Source of the DNA: Hofstenia miamia
Taxonomy: Eukaryota; Xenacoelomorpha; Acoela
Length of the DNA: 64,000 nucleotides
Direction: 5' to 3'
Assembly: GCA_004352715.1 (NCBI GenBank)
Contig: SCFE01000006.1
Location: 2,491,217 to 2,555,216 of the forward strand
Shown here: piece by piece, positions 24,001 to 38,052 of the stretch
How the letters are laid out: each line of letters begins with the position of its first letter
Numbering within the stretch: the first letter of the stretch is position 1
Translations under genes and position numbers: made by a program
Notes under the pieces: generated by a model
What the model was told of the DNA's origin: nothing
The model's input: only the letters and a program-made list of their open reading frames with translations
The model's database searches: none

Positions 24001-27000
24001 TTATTAGATAGACATAGCATTTAAAATTGAACAGTTTATTACATTATGTAATTTAAAATTGCTATTCCTTGGATATTTATTACTTGAAAACATAAAAATA
24101 TACTTACATGTGCTATGCAATACAAAATATAAGTTCATTGTAAGAAGACATTTGATCTTACTTCTATGCTGTGGACAGAAATTCTTAATAACTTAGCATA
24201 AACAAGATGATAGTAATTGTAAAATTCGTATTGCAAGAAAAACATTTTTCTGATTTTTTGTTTACATTTCATTTTCGAAGGAGTACGTACCCTGAGTGCC
24301 GCACCATAGTTTCTGCAATATAACTTTCAGAGAAGTTTTTTTGAAGCACTGATGCAACATCTTATATTCTAGTCATTGTAATACCTAAGTAGATTGTACA
24401 CATAATATCTGAATAGAAAGTTATATACTTTAGAGTACTTACAAACTTTTTGTTTTGGTAAATTAAAAAATGAACTTAAGAATTTGCAATTCTGAAAAAT
24501 TTTTTTTAGAAAAATAGTCCTTGTTTACTCATATTTTTAATTGTTTAAAATGAAGAACTAAATTATAAGAGATTGAATAGTTAATGGCTTATGATTTTCT
24601 TAATTTTACTTAATTGACATTGTATGTAATGATATTTGCAAGGACTTCTTTTCTCAATGGTTTCCGCAAAAATCAAGGCATATGAAAAAATTAGTGGAAC
24701 ACTATTTAGATGAAATCATCAATCATATTCGCCTGATTTGGCAATTTTATAAAGGAAGAAGTAAAAAAATAACCGTAGACAATTAAAAATTTTTAGGTAA
24801 AATTAAATGTATGACTAGTTGCTGTCTTCAATTTATAATATTCACAAACGACATGAATAAATTACTTTTCTTATCAACCAATTATAAGATAATAGAGGTA
24901 TTACCTCATGATTTCTGGTTAAAATTTCTGATATTTGCTAGAGATAAAGACAACTGCATTGGATGAATATTGGGTGTGAATTTAATTTCAAAACTTTAGA
25001 CAACATATTAAAATTTTATGATATATTGATAGCTTTATTCTTTTCTTTAATTATAATATACATATGACACTGTTTTAAGGAGATAGAAATTTTTTGCAAT
25101 AAACGGTGTTATTTGAATACTGTATTTCAAAATAATACAATTCTAAAATACCGAATGATTATAGGTAAATCATTATTTTTGTAAAACACAAATTTTGAAG
25201 GATTATAGTTACTCAACAACCACTGAACTAAATTTTACAATTGATGCAATATTCGTGAATACTAATGCGCATATTTGCAGTAAACCTTAACAAGACATGT
25301 TTTCAAGAAATTAAATTAGAAATAATATTTATATAACTAAATGGCTAAGACTAGAGCACGAATATTAAAAATTAGAAAAACTAATGTAGGAAGTAATCTG
25401 CAACAATCAGATCCTACGCATTTTTACTTCTCAGATGCAAAAAGTCTAATGCATAATTGATTTTTCAAAGCAATGGTCAAGCCAACTTGCATAAAAAAAG
25501 ATAGTTTTGACATAATAATGAACGAAAGCGCTCACATTACTTATGAATTTGCTGTGTTTCGTTTCATTTCTAGATTACAGTAAATATATTTACACAGTCT
25601 TGAATAATTTTTTGACACTATTCACCTAATTTTGCAGTATGTATATATATATATATATATACCAAAAATCCATAAGATTACCACATACTCACATACGTAT
25701 ATCTACAAACTAATGTGCTACAAAAATAGCTAAAATTAAATATTAAAAATGTACACATTAACAAAAAGCTTATAAATTTGGATACAGCTTCAAAATTTCA
25801 ACAGGAATATATATATTTTTTAATATTCCAAGTTTTTGGGTCTATGAGTAGATTCCCTAAGCAGGTTTTATGCACTATTCTATTAAGCGCCTTACACATT
25901 TCAATTTGTAAATTATCTAAAATATTTACACAAATAGTGTTGCACGCTCAAATTACCATGTTTGCCCTGCCTCTAGTTAATAATATTTTCGCAGCATAAC
26001 TAAAGATTGATTTTTTAATAATGAGATCATACTAATAACTAAACGAATTCTTCAATAGATTAAAATTGGTCACTTTAGACAGAATTATGGTTTGAAAAAG
26101 AATTACACATTACACTTGTCGCTTAATCAGATGTTGATAACAGAACCCATATTTTAAACTAAATGTTTAGTTAAATGTATATTAAAAACTTTGAATTTAG
26201 GAAAAATTAAATGTTGGTACTAAGATAATAATTACATTTCTACTCATAAATTTTTCACCGTATTACTATTGAGAAAGATTTCTTAGTAATTCAGATATTA
26301 AAAGTCAAATATGTTTATCCCATAAGTATGTTATGTCTTCGAAAATAAAGGTTTTGCATGCATCAGAGTTTATAAGAGGTTCGGTTTAGTTTGTATTTGG
26401 TGGTAATATTTGATTTACAGATGTCCTAAAACGGTTCGAAATTTTTGTAATGATTGAATTACGTCATTGATATAAATAAAAATTCGTCAATGCTATGTCG
26501 AGGTTTACAAAATTCTCCTAATTTCCTGATTATGGTCAAGAAAAGAAGGGCAAAGCAAGGGTCTTAACTAGCAAAAATAATTTTTGAAAATAAGCTTTGA
26601 TTTTTGGTCAGATTTTTGGTTTGAAACCATTTAAGTAATTAGTTTTAAGCAGTTTCGTTCGGTTCGGTTTTATTTTGAAGGGTTTCGGTTCTGCTCAGTT
26701 TTTGAAAATTCAAAGCGTTTGCAACTTTAGTATACATTCGATATCATTTCCCAATCACATAATTGTGACGAAACCCTGTTTTAGATTTTAAAAATTTTGA
26801 TCACCAACAATGGCTTGGGGATAACTCAAGACGATTATCTAAATTGTAGTTGTCTTATCATATTAGGAAAAAACGCAAATGAGTCGGAAGTTTCTCTGAT
26901 AAAGTATATGAGTAGTTTTTATGCTGTTGTTACTGTTTTAATGCAATTGTAATCAGTGCGCTTTGTAGCTACCTAATCACCCCTATAATTATTTCAATAT

Positions 27001-30000
27001 ATGCATAGTAAATTAACTAAACAGCAAGCATTAGTTTTTGTTTAGCTATACGTCAACGATTAGACATTAACAGCTGAAGAAATATTAAGTTTAGGATAAA
27101 TTTTTAAAGCACAATAACAGGGGAATTTGATTGAATGCAAAGTAGAGATCTGAGGACCAGTTATATTTGGTCTCGTTTCCGAAACATTTTCTTTGAACCC
27201 GCTTCCGTTCAGTCCGGTAGTAACTAGCGTCCAGTTAGAAATTGTTTAATTGATAACGAAAACAAAACTAAATATGACAAAATGCATATGAAGTGCATTA
27301 CTGTTTAAAATACTAGGGTGAAAATTTTGATATTATGCACATCCCAATAAACATTTTTGCTTGTAGCAAGTTGAATTTTGCTTGAATTTGCAATAAACAC
27401 GCTACATGTTTTATTTATCACCAAAATTCAACTAAATTTAATTAGAATTCAACAACAGCTCAAGAAGGAAAATATGTGTGTGCTAAAACTTCTTTTGTTT
27501 GTGGAAAGTATATGAAAACTGAAAAAATTATTTTACTTTACGGCAATTTGTTCAAAAAGCAAAAACTTCAAATTATAAATTATTTTAATATCATATATTC
27601 AAAGGAATATAACAATAATTAATGCAAAATTTCAGCCTTAACTTAAAATTGATGGAAAATTAGGCAAATTACCTTTTACTTCTTAGTCTTTTATTTTTCA
27701 TCAAGTGAATTATTTCAAATTATTTTCAAAATCCAAACTTTTAATTTAAATTATTATCTGCACAAATTATTACCAAGTTGTTAATGAATTCTAAGGCAAT
27801 TGAACATGCTTCATGAAAATTACATCTCTGGTAATGTAATGGAATACCAATTCTAGGTGTTCTAACCTAATAGTTCATATTTCTCGAACACACATTTTGC
27901 ATTGTGTGAATATATATTTGCTGTATTTATTGTTGTATGCATCTGTGCCAAACAGTTTGTCTAAAGTATTCTATTATAATTGTATAGGTTTGTGGTGTTA
28001 TAATTCATTGTTGTTTAAGAGATTAGCCAATGATAAACTTTTATAGACTTTCAAAAGACACATTGAATTTCTGAGTAATAAATGAAGTTGCAAATTCAAC
28101 GTTCTTGCAATGTTGCTGTAACAGTAATGAACACGTCCAAGAAACCAGTTTGTTCCAAATTCATTTGTATTTGAATGTATTAATTCCAGTAGCTGAACAC
28201 AATAGCCTAAACGCATTAAAAATTTAAAGCAAAATCTCTCGGTAGATGTGGACGGAGAGAAACATTTAACATGGGTGCCATTCCAGACATACAATATTTT
28301 TAACTTTAGGAAAAGTTAGGTGAAAATTAATAAACAGCATTTTGTGATTGTGTTCTGTTTTGCATTTTAATTACAAAAATTGCTTCCATTTTGTTAATAA
28401 ATCAAGTAATAATATGTATTCTTTTTTGTAATTATCTTACTTGTAAACAAATTTTAATATATATCTTAATAATTGCAAGTTAATCTGACGGGTTCTGCAC
28501 TTGCATGGTTCGCATTTCTTTGAAGAAGCATTCATCACATTTTTAGCTATCAGAAGCTTTTGTAGTGTAAAATAATCTCTATGCTTTTAATTTATTGGCT
28601 TCCCTTTTAAATTCGTTGTTAATTTTGTTAATGACGCGGGGTGTGTACTAAACGCGAAGACAATTAAACAATAACGCTCGGCTGGTATTCTTGAGTAAAG
28701 AACACATATTTAAATAACCATCGATAAAAAATATTCTCTAGAAATGAAAGCTAAACAATGGATTTTATGATATTCTTAATAAGAGAGATAGATTATGTCT
28801 CCCAAATTCTATAATGGTAAATTTAGCCACTTAAGATCCTTTGACAGTTACATTTTATACACAATTACAAGCTATTACCCACATTAACGGCTTACTTAGA
28901 AAACAAAGATGACAATAATTGAATTAATGATCCCATCAAGTGAATACTTCAAAGAATTTTCCGACCAAATATAGGAAATTGATTTCATTAAATTGATAAT
29001 GTTTTAAAATAAATATGACTATCGCAAAAAAACGCTGTTAGTAATTTTGATAATTCGAACAGGACTTAGTCTAATTATAATCCTGTGCTTTTGCATTTTT
29101 AGGTGATGCATAAAATAGTCCATTTATTATTTTAACTTTTGTCGTTAAGACATACTTGATAAATTGGCAAAAAACAGTAAAGTATTTACAGAGATTAACT
29201 TAAAAGTGTAAATTTCATAATTGTGAAGGAATTAAAATATCATGTTGATGATATAATTGGATGATGTACTTTTCATTCTTCACCACTATTGTTACTATAA
29301 TATAATTCACTGAGCATAATTACTAAAATATAATACAATAATGACTTAAATTAGTAAAATTTTGCAATTACCAGGTAAATTATAACTTAAATTAAAGCTG
29401 TAATAAGACAAATTACTAGCAGTTATGTAAAGTTTAGTTAATATCAATGAAACATAAGGATCTAAATTGAAGTAACTCCCTTTCGTCAAAAAACCACTAA
29501 CAATCAGAATCAAATGACCATTTGATTTGAAAGGTTTATTCACTACACAATTTTCATTAGAGAATATTTTTATGCAAAATAAGATCAGGAAAATTTGTGT
29601 TTTCTTTAATGAATATTTAATGTAGGCGGTGAAATGCATCAAGCGCTATTTTTAAGCATAGTTTATAATTTAAAAAAATTAAATAGTTTATCTCAAGAAT
29701 TTGAACTTTCCACAACAGGAATATAATCTACAAATTAATAAACCAATAACAAGAATATGCGGTAATCCCAGTCAATTAGACGTTAGCATCTAATAAGATT
29801 GAATTCAATTTTAGATAGCGTTTACTATATGCATATAATGTCAACAGCTTCTAAATACTAGATTTCGCATTAAAATAATATATATCTTCTTCACCTTACA
29901 AGCAATTCTATTATGTACAAAGTCTAAATTTCAAAACTATCCAGCGTGTTAATTAACTAAAAATTTTGTGGAATGTTATGTTGTAAATATCTTCAGACTC

Positions 30001-32064
30001 CAATCTCTGTAATAAATTAGGATGTCAATTCCCAGACGATATAACCTGGAAAGTGTTGACATTTGAATTTGACAAATGTGATGAATTTTCTAGCCTCCAA
30101 TGAATGCCTTATTCCAATGGTTTAATTAGCTTTCTGAAAAACATTTCACACATAATTATATGTCTCCATTGTTTTCACATCTTAATGAATTATTCCGCAT
30201 AATTGACATCGTTAAATGCACTGTTTTTGCCCCAAGCACTCTTTTTGCCATCTAATCACTTAAATTTCCCAATTGAAGTGCGAATGAAAACAAATACGAT
30301 AAATTAATCGAAAGCTAATTTTCAGAAATGTGTTTTAATATAATTTCGTTTATTAAATATTCATTGCTATCGTCATAAAGAGAAAGCTCACAATTTATTG
30401 CAGGTGTACATGTGAAAGTGACAAAACCAAGGTTATTACCCAACTGTAACATTGAATTTTCTTAGTTCATTTCGAACATGAATTATGTTAATTTTTTAAG
30501 CAATTTTATTAAATAGAATTCTTATTTTTTATTTAGTGTTATTAAATACATTTCTAGATTATTTCAATTTCACTTTGTTGTTCTTATGAAAAATCAATTG
30601 AATCACAAAAAATCTGATAATGGTATAGTCCATGTCTCCGTTAAAGTATAAACTGAATGCAAAATATGTTATTATAAGATTTTTTAGCAAATCATTGATG
30701 AATCAGTAATGCGCGGCAACAGGTTTCAACAGTCTTTGTACAAAGTCCTATGCTTCCAGCTAAACAAAAAATGCGTTTCTTCAAATTTGCTTTTCTGAGA
30801 TGAGTGTTTATGAATAAATTGGGTAATTCTCGTTATTCTAAAAAAATAATTAAGTCCAAATGTTTTCTCTCGATCAAACATGTTTTAAACGAAACCTGAT
30901 ACAATTTTATATCACACTAGATTATCCCAGTCTGGTTGAACGTAGCTCTCATTTGATCCCTAAATTTCACATATGCATATGAGCGTAAGAGGCAGCAATG
31001 CTCCTGCTTACATATCCATAAATAATATAAAATTTTCAATTTGGCATGCCATTGAACTTCATGTAATCTTGGGCGGGGTTCAAGCATTGAATTAAAATAT
31101 GTTAAATGAATTTCACATTCATTTTAGAATTATGAAGAAGCATGCTTTTCCCATTGAATTTTGAATAGTCAACATTTTTTTGAGTAAGACATGTTCCTCA
31201 TCATACAGAGGAATATAGTTTTTCATATTCTGGAAAAGTATTTCCTTTTACATTTTACTTGACTCATATTGATCTTGATCAATTAAGTTGAGAGGAAATA
31301 GCAGTATTTTCAATTTTTTAGTCCATTTTTGTTATAATTATAGCACAAGAACAGCAATAATCAATGTTATATCAATAAACAATGATATTTCTTTTCCACT
31401 GTTTCAGTCAAGTTTAAAAATTTATGCTATGTGTGTAAAAGACCTTTTTTAAAGCCAAAGTTACATTTGAAATGATTAAGATAAATTGGTTTAGAAATTT
31501 CGGTGTGTTTGCATAAATGTGTTCCTACTGCATGCATAGGTAACAGCTTTGATCTTCCATAGGTTAAACTAGAAATGAAATAAATTACATATTAAAATCT
31601 TATCAGAACAAATTTAAGTATTGTAATACTAATTTGATTTCAATTAATGTATATATTATGGGTGCCACACATTTTATGTAGCACTGCGTATGTTTATTAT
31701 TACATTCATGTTCACAACTTGAGACTGCTGTGACTGAGGGCCTACTAAATACAGGGCCATATACTTTACATCACAATACGTCTAGTTTCTAAAGAGGCCA
31801 TTGTGGGAATGATATTTTTACTGTTTATTAATTCACATCAAATCTATTAATCATGTTATGGGTAAATTTTGCAAAATATTTAAATATAAACAGTGTTACT
31901 TATAACAGTCTGTAGTATGTAAACTTGCATTATTTCGCAAAACCTTGTCCACCGCATTTCATACATCTAACCTAACATTTGTTGTGCGTAAAGTACACAA
32001 ATGATTCTCTTAAATAATTTTCTGTAGCGTATACTTGCTCTTACCAATTCAATATGCGAATATT
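21032..32064. other. Long non-coding A+T-rich stretch
   Basis: Eleven kilobases without a supported gene or recognisable transposon. A (TA)n tract lies at 25640-25662. Open frames of 60-116 codons occur (for example 23077-23427 and 27998-28294) but have no motif, no sensible splice context that I could chain, and compositions expected from A+T-rich DNA. It could be a large intron or intergenic DNA. Confidence 0.45.
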
Positions 32065-32915
32065 TTCCATTAGTCGACCTTAGAATCCCAAGGTTTCTCT
32101 GTCTCTCCCCATACTTGCCCATCTAATCATTCTTTGGTACTGCTAATTCAATCACTGTTTCTCTTTATCTACAACTATTATACTTGACCTCTTTACTTCA
32201 TTCATCCTGCTTGTTTGTTTGCTAAAATCCCATGGTATCCTAACCTTCTCATTCTATATGAGTCTCTGTGCTATGTGCCCAACCTTGTCTTCTATGAGCT
32301 TATATTATTCTGTACCAACTTCTCCCATCATACAGTCAGATGCTCTATTATTTGAAATTCCTTCATAAATAGTCTGCACTTGTCACAACCCAAGATTTTA
32401 TGCACACGTGCTGCTTCACTCAGTTTGTAATAACTGCTTGTCTCGTATTTTTTCATTATAAGTGCTTCTGTTTCTCTATTCATTTGTGCTTACAGTTGTT
32501 GCTATCTTCTCTGCTGCAGTTTTCTGTAATAATCACAAGTGATCTTTTAAGTTGTTTATTACACTCTCCAATAATTTTAACGCATCTGCTTTTACAGTTT
32601 CCTAATACTTAATTATCCTTTGCCACCTTTCTCCCTTGACATGAACAATCTATCCTGGCTTCCCAATCGAATTCCCTCACTTCATTCTTATTCTACCTAA
32701 GAATTCATTTCTAGTATCTCAACACTGGCATAGCTAACGTAATTAATCTGACTTCTATAGTACCTGCATTTTTCTCAATTTGTATACTTTCCATGACCTT
32801 GTGTTCACCTTCACATGAGGCGTTCTACCTCCTCCCACTAAGTATTTGAGCTCCCCGCTTATTCTTCTCCCTCTGTACACTTGTCTCTGATCAGTGTCAC
32901 TGTTGTAAGCTACAA
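32065..32915 (-). mobile_element. R4/Dong-like LINE, old decayed 3' fragment
   Basis: The minus strand is a diverged copy of the LINE family seen at 4928 and 38053. From the 32915 end it begins at the GGDGL/TMTRG region. It continues through the post-RT region and ends beyond the RLE segment: around 32185-32115 it reads IVVVDKEKQ and, after a frameshift, VIELAVPKND, the part that follows RRPD in RLE endonucleases. Many stops and frameshifts are present. A (TAA/ATT)n tract at 32925-32965 lies directly at its 5' boundary, as in the other copies. Confidence 0.6.
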
Positions 32916-33039
32916 TTTATTATAATTATTATTATTATTACATTGATTATAATAATTATTATTCTAAAAATTTTTTTTGCTTGGATAAACCCTATAATAG
33001 CTTTCACCTCACAGCAACTAAGATATCGAATAACTTAGA

Positions 33040-33289
33040 TGATGAAATTCAAATCGAAAAAAAATTACAAGAAATTCCCGAGAAAATTGCGAACATTCCT
33101 CTTTATTAGACAATGCATTCTTAATGACATTCATTCGAAACTTTTGTATAGCAGTACATGTAGAAAGCCACACACGAGCACTGACAAACTAATTTATATT
33201 ATATATTTGATTATTATTTTGTAAATACATACAACTTGTAGTTTATAGCTTTGTACTAGTTATTTACAGCAATAAATTTGCTTTGACTC

Positions 33290-33333
<44 letters not shown>
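33040..33333 (+). mobile_element. LINE 3' end with (TTA)n tail
   Basis: The plus strand ends atttgctttgactcttatta and runs into (TTA)n at 33289-33333. The same terminal signature occurs in reverse near 45830-45860, beside a TAA tract, at the 3' side of the minus-strand LINE there. I infer a short 3' fragment of the same family, whose TAA units are its tail. Upstream coding traces are too weak to name. Confidence 0.4.
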
Positions 33334-33459
33334 GTTATCCAAAAAATCTTTATTAGGAATATCAAATCAATTAAATACATGGACCGATTTCATTTCAAAT
33401 TTATGCCCTTTAAGTAATAGTGCATATTTATCAGTTTGTAAATATACATGTATAGTAGT

Positions 33460-34165
33460 TTGTAGTATTGTTTCTTTTCTTTTCCTAACAATGCCTCTCC
33501 AAATATTATCTTTTATGCTTCTTGCTTGCTGCTGCTAGTGCCCCAAATACGGCTGAAACTACTACAGCATTCTAACTGGAATACCTCAACTTCGTTGAAC
33601 TTCCACGATCTCTATTTCATCTATCCACTATTTGTACTTGTCTATCCTATCTTTCTCTTTGCATTACATTTCTGTCTTTTTGTACTGCTTTGTCAATCAC
33701 TTTTCACAGTTTTTCATCTTCATCTACCACTATTATGGTTGACTAGCACATCATTATGCTCTCATTTTGAATGATTCTCTAAGGTCTATTCTCATGCATA
33801 TATTATTTATTTCCCGCCTTTAGTCCATGTTTCTTGTTTAAGCCTTCAGTATAATATACATCCTAATTTATCATACCAGAACATGTGCTTAATCACTGTT
33901 AACAGATTTACTTTCTTAACTTCTTTCTTCCTCAACAATAATCTTGTCACTTAGTTCTGCGTTTTTGTAAAATTACTTTTCTACACAGTTCTTGCAGATT
34001 GTTTCTTCCTGTATTTCCATAATCATAATCAGTGCTTCTTCATAGACTTCCATTTGCTGGTATCTAGATTGTCTTTCTGGCTCTATCCTTATGTTCTGCT
34101 TGTCTACATCAACATCGCCATTTAAGTTAAATGTCTTTCTCCTAGTAGTAACTTTTTGCTTTCAG
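33460..34165 (-). mobile_element. R4/Dong-like LINE, diverged 3' fragment
   Basis: On the minus strand this reads FNLNGDVDVDKQ near 34110, then a long decayed middle, then WKFNEVEVF near 33590 and ASKKHKR near 33530. These match FNLNGDVDRL, LWKLKKVEVVPVV and AVSKKHKR of the better-preserved copies. It is much more diverged than the 38-kb copy and may belong to an older subfamily. No intact frame remains. Confidence 0.5.
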
Positions 34166-34552
34166 GTTCCAATTATTGCAGATCATAAAACAATTAGAAG
34201 AGAAAATAAGCCTTAAATTTCCTTCAAATGGACGTTATCAATGGTTTATTTGAGATTATATTTTAATATTTAATGAAACATTAAAACTTATAACGCTATC
34301 TCAGGTTTCTATGTGGCTATAAATTTCACCAATTTACAATGTGTAAAATCACAGATGTGATTACATCGCCAGGAATTCTTCCATAAATATGGCAATTATG
34401 GGAAGTTTGGGCTTCCCATTTTAAAATTTCCTGCTTACAAAACATTTTAGATTTTTCAATCTCTGTGTTAAGTCAAGCTCTAAAGGTTGGTGCCTTCTAA
34501 TTATAGTAAAAGATTTTGTCAAATTAATTAATATTCAAACGAAAAATATATT

Positions 34553-34573
34553 ATATATATATATATATATATA
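34553..34573. repeat. (TA)n microsatellite
   Basis: Short pure TA tract. Confidence 0.9.
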
Positions 34574-34825
34574 ATTTTTTCTATTGAAAATGGGGCTAGA
34601 TATTATTTAGCAGCATTTTTAAAATTTTTCCCTATATTTCATGCCAGTCACCAATTGATATGAAGAAAGTAGTTGTTTTAGCGAACCCTATGTCTTTGTG
34701 TTTAGATATTACAAATAATGTATACACAAAAATTTTTAAATATATCTGTGTGAAAAAATATTCTGTATGTTCCTATTAAAGTTACTAGTTAGAGCAAAAT
34801 ATACGCATAATCAAATTTCTTACTG

Positions 34826-34826
<1 letters not shown>

Positions 34827-34859
<33 letters not shown>
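34827..34859. repeat. (TA)n microsatellite
   Basis: Pure TA tract of about 16 units. Confidence 0.9.
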
Positions 34860-34862
<3 letters not shown>

Positions 34863-35659
34863 CATCCACTTTTGATTTAAAAGAAGTCAGATTCAGTAAA
34901 AATTTTTAAAAATGTGAAGTACAAAATCCTAAGCTTAATACCCTTGAAATTTTGGAGATCCCCTAACTATAATCTTTCCATGTTCAATATAAAGAATACA
35001 CTGTTTTGCAGATTTTCATGAAATTTTTCAACGTCTATTTTAAAATTTGAAAATGCTTAAATACAGAAATAGCTATTGCTGAAAATATCGGGAAAAAATA
35101 TTGCACTAAAGTATATTGCATTTATATAAAAAAATTAAAACTTTCATCCTTCATAATGTTCGGATTATCAAGAGGTCGGAATACCATGGGAGCAACGACT
35201 AACCATCCAAACCCATATTTAATATGTTCTTATTACTTTATTGTTTGCATAATTGAATAATTTTCTTGTATTTTTTAAAAGTAGGACCACTGGATTGGTG
35301 GTTTTTGAAGTTCTCATTATTATGTTAAAGTAGTTCTTTTCTACTTGGCGTTTAGATTTATAAATTCCGACATAAGATACACAACGTTAGCAAACAACTT
35401 AAAGACTACGAAAATGTGTCTATTGAAGCTAATATAAGTTCTATATGTTTTTTTAAAATGCCTCAAAATATAGTGTCTACGTTCAAATGATTTTTAAAGA
35501 AAAGACGTAATACTATTGAGAGCACTATTAGGTACCTCAGAATTGGAGTTATCCTATTCCAATAGTTGGCCAGCAACAGTTAATACCAAATAACCGGTTT
35601 TCGGCAAGTTTTTGGTCTGGAAATTTTCATTGAAATGTATATTTACTCTATGCATGTCC

Positions 35660-35691
<32 letters not shown>

Positions 35692-35724
35692 ATATACATT
35701 ATATATATATATATGTATATATAT
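35660..35724. repeat. Compound (TA)n microsatellite
   Basis: TA tracts interrupted by ttta, cat and tgta. Minus-strand ORFs with YIYIYI patterns through it are artefacts. Confidence 0.9.
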
Positions 35725-36314
35725 GAGCTGTATTAAACTAGAAAATTGCTCATAGTGATACAAAATGCTAAAATTTCACCCCATTATGACAATAAATTTT
35801 GGTTTCAACTATATATCAATTCAGTGAATTTCAATTACTAATATTATATATACATATATATTAGAATGCACACAAAGCTTTTGTGTTTTAGATTTAAAAT
35901 AGTGTTGTGCTAACACATTAAAGATTGTTGGAAAAACAATTTGAAATCGGTTAAGGTTCAGGTGGGTTTCCAAGCATATGAATATTCATCGTTCACATTT
36001 GCTAAATTTACTAGTAAATTACATTTGCCTGAATCGGTGATTTCCTCATGGGATGAATTAGTTAATAACTGACTGGTGATTAATAAAGAGAAATGATCAG
36101 GAATTGAAGTAAAACACTGGGTCAATAATATAATAATAGACAGTTCAACTGCATTATTTTTACGAAGTTTCTTACTGTAGATTTAAATTTCGTTATGATA
36201 AATACAATTCTGTTAACTATAATAATATTATTAGTTAATTCCATAAGCTGGTAAGTAAAAATAAGCATCCATACATTAATAACTCCACTGATAGCAAGGA
36301 AATGAATCACTGTA

Positions 36315-36353
36315 GATATATATATACATATATATATATTTATATATATATAA

Positions 36354-36386
<33 letters not shown>
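36315..36386. repeat. Compound (TA)n microsatellite
   Basis: TA tract with internal tta and aaataaa interruptions, able to form long AT hairpins. Confidence 0.9.
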
Positions 36387-36391
<5 letters not shown>

Positions 36392-37169
36392 TACTGTAAT
36401 TTCAGTACTGTAGAATGTTGAACAATTAATTATGCTCAACTCTTAAATTTTCATAGTGTATTCTCTCAAAGTAAGACATTTACTGCTAGCTAAATATAAT
36501 ATAAAGTATTTTTAAATTTTGAAAGGCAAATTTACCCGGCTTTCCTGGAATGTTTAAAACGACTTTATTACAGTAATTGCCTAAGCAATTGATTATTTTT
36601 TATATTATTTGCAAAGCTTATTCGTTACAAGTATCCTAAGACCCAAATATTCTGTTACTTTAAAATAGATAATGAACTGAATATATATTTGCTTGTATTC
36701 TGTCATTATGAGATTTTTTCAATATACATGTTAAGCTCGCCGATTTTTGGAGCATTGTTCGACATCGCGCCTTTTTAGAGACGGGGTCAATGCCAAATCT
36801 AAATCAGTGAAATATAGCAAAGTATGCATATCCCCATATCCCATAAGTCTAGTAATATGCATATGAATTAATTTGGACAAATTCCCAAAATTCATACATG
36901 GAGGCTGGGTTGATATTTTGAAATTGTGTAGAACGAGAGTGGTTTAAATTACTGAGCTCAATTTTTTTATAAAGTTTGAACAAATTATTCCAAACTAAGT
37001 TTTAATCAATTATTATTTTAAAGATGGGTTTAATACACCAGTTGCATGTTAATTGTTATTATTAAACTTAATATAACTTAACATAGTGACGTGCTGTTTA
37101 CTACAGTTAACACGATAAAGATATATTTTCTCTGATTATGTATAATTCAGATTTAAGATTAAAATAAAT

Positions 37170-38048
37170 ACTTAACCCTATTATTATTATTATAATTTTT
37201 TCATGTATTTGTCGACCATCTATCACTTGCATTTAATCAATGTATACTTGAAAATAAATTTCCAGGGATAATGAAAAAGTCAGATACAACACCCTTGTAT
37301 AAAATGGAGATCCCCTTATTGCTAAAAATTATAGGCCAATCCTACTAACGCACCCTTTTAGTAAATTATTCGAAAAACTATTGTACATTTAAATCAACAA
37401 AATACCTTCTATCTAAGAATATCATATCATCTAAACTATATGGTTTCCGCGCTAAGCATAATACAAGATATGCAATTATCTCAATTACTGAGAAAATATC
37501 CTCAAATAAATCTCAAAATAAATCTAGTTGCATAGCACTTCTAGACTTAAGCAAGGCTTGTAATTCAATAAATTTTGAAATCAGTTACTTATGAGTTTAT
37601 TAGAAAATAGAAAACAGCGTGTTTTAATGAATATAATATAAATCTGAATTATTACAATCGATCGAGGAGTGCCTCAAGATACAGTACTACGGCCAATTTT
37701 ATTTGCAACATATGTAAATGACATAATTTAGAATGCAAATCATAATAAAATATATCAATTTGCTGATGATACTTGCCTCATAAATACAGATAATGATGCT
37801 TTTAGCTTCACAAAAATTTTACAAATTGGTATTGAAATATTTCGATTGTCCCCAATTCTGAAAAAAAATAACAAACAGCGTTCAGATCATGTTACATATT
37901 TAGGTGTTCATATTAACAAATATTTAAAATTTAAATAATTTCTCTTAAAAAGTTACAAAAAACGGCTTCTGGCGTTATATACTTATATCATCACAGAATT
38001 ACTACATGCATTTTGTTTATCGCAACTACATTATTGTTAATTTTTATT
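37170..38048 (+). mobile_element. CR1/Jockey-like LINE reverse-transcriptase fragment
   Basis: Plus-strand translation with frame breaks gives AKNYRPILLTHPFSKLFEKL (about 37329-37386), LDLSKAC (37540-37560), DRGVPQDTVLRPILFATYVN (about 37661-37720), QFADDTCLI (37758-37784) and HVTYLGVHINKYLKF (37888-37932). These are RT domains 1 to 7 in order; QFADD is the catalytic box. The same family is at 45.75-47.48 kb on the other strand. The fragment has no endonuclease. Its 3' side abuts the truncated end of the 38-kb R4/Dong-like LINE at about 38050. Stops and frameshifts make it inactive. Confidence 0.7.
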
Positions 38049-38052
38049 GATT

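Noticed and set aside
27998-28294. 98-codon minus-strand ORF
   Set aside because: Not repetitive, but no recognisable motif and no exon chain; insufficient to call a gene.
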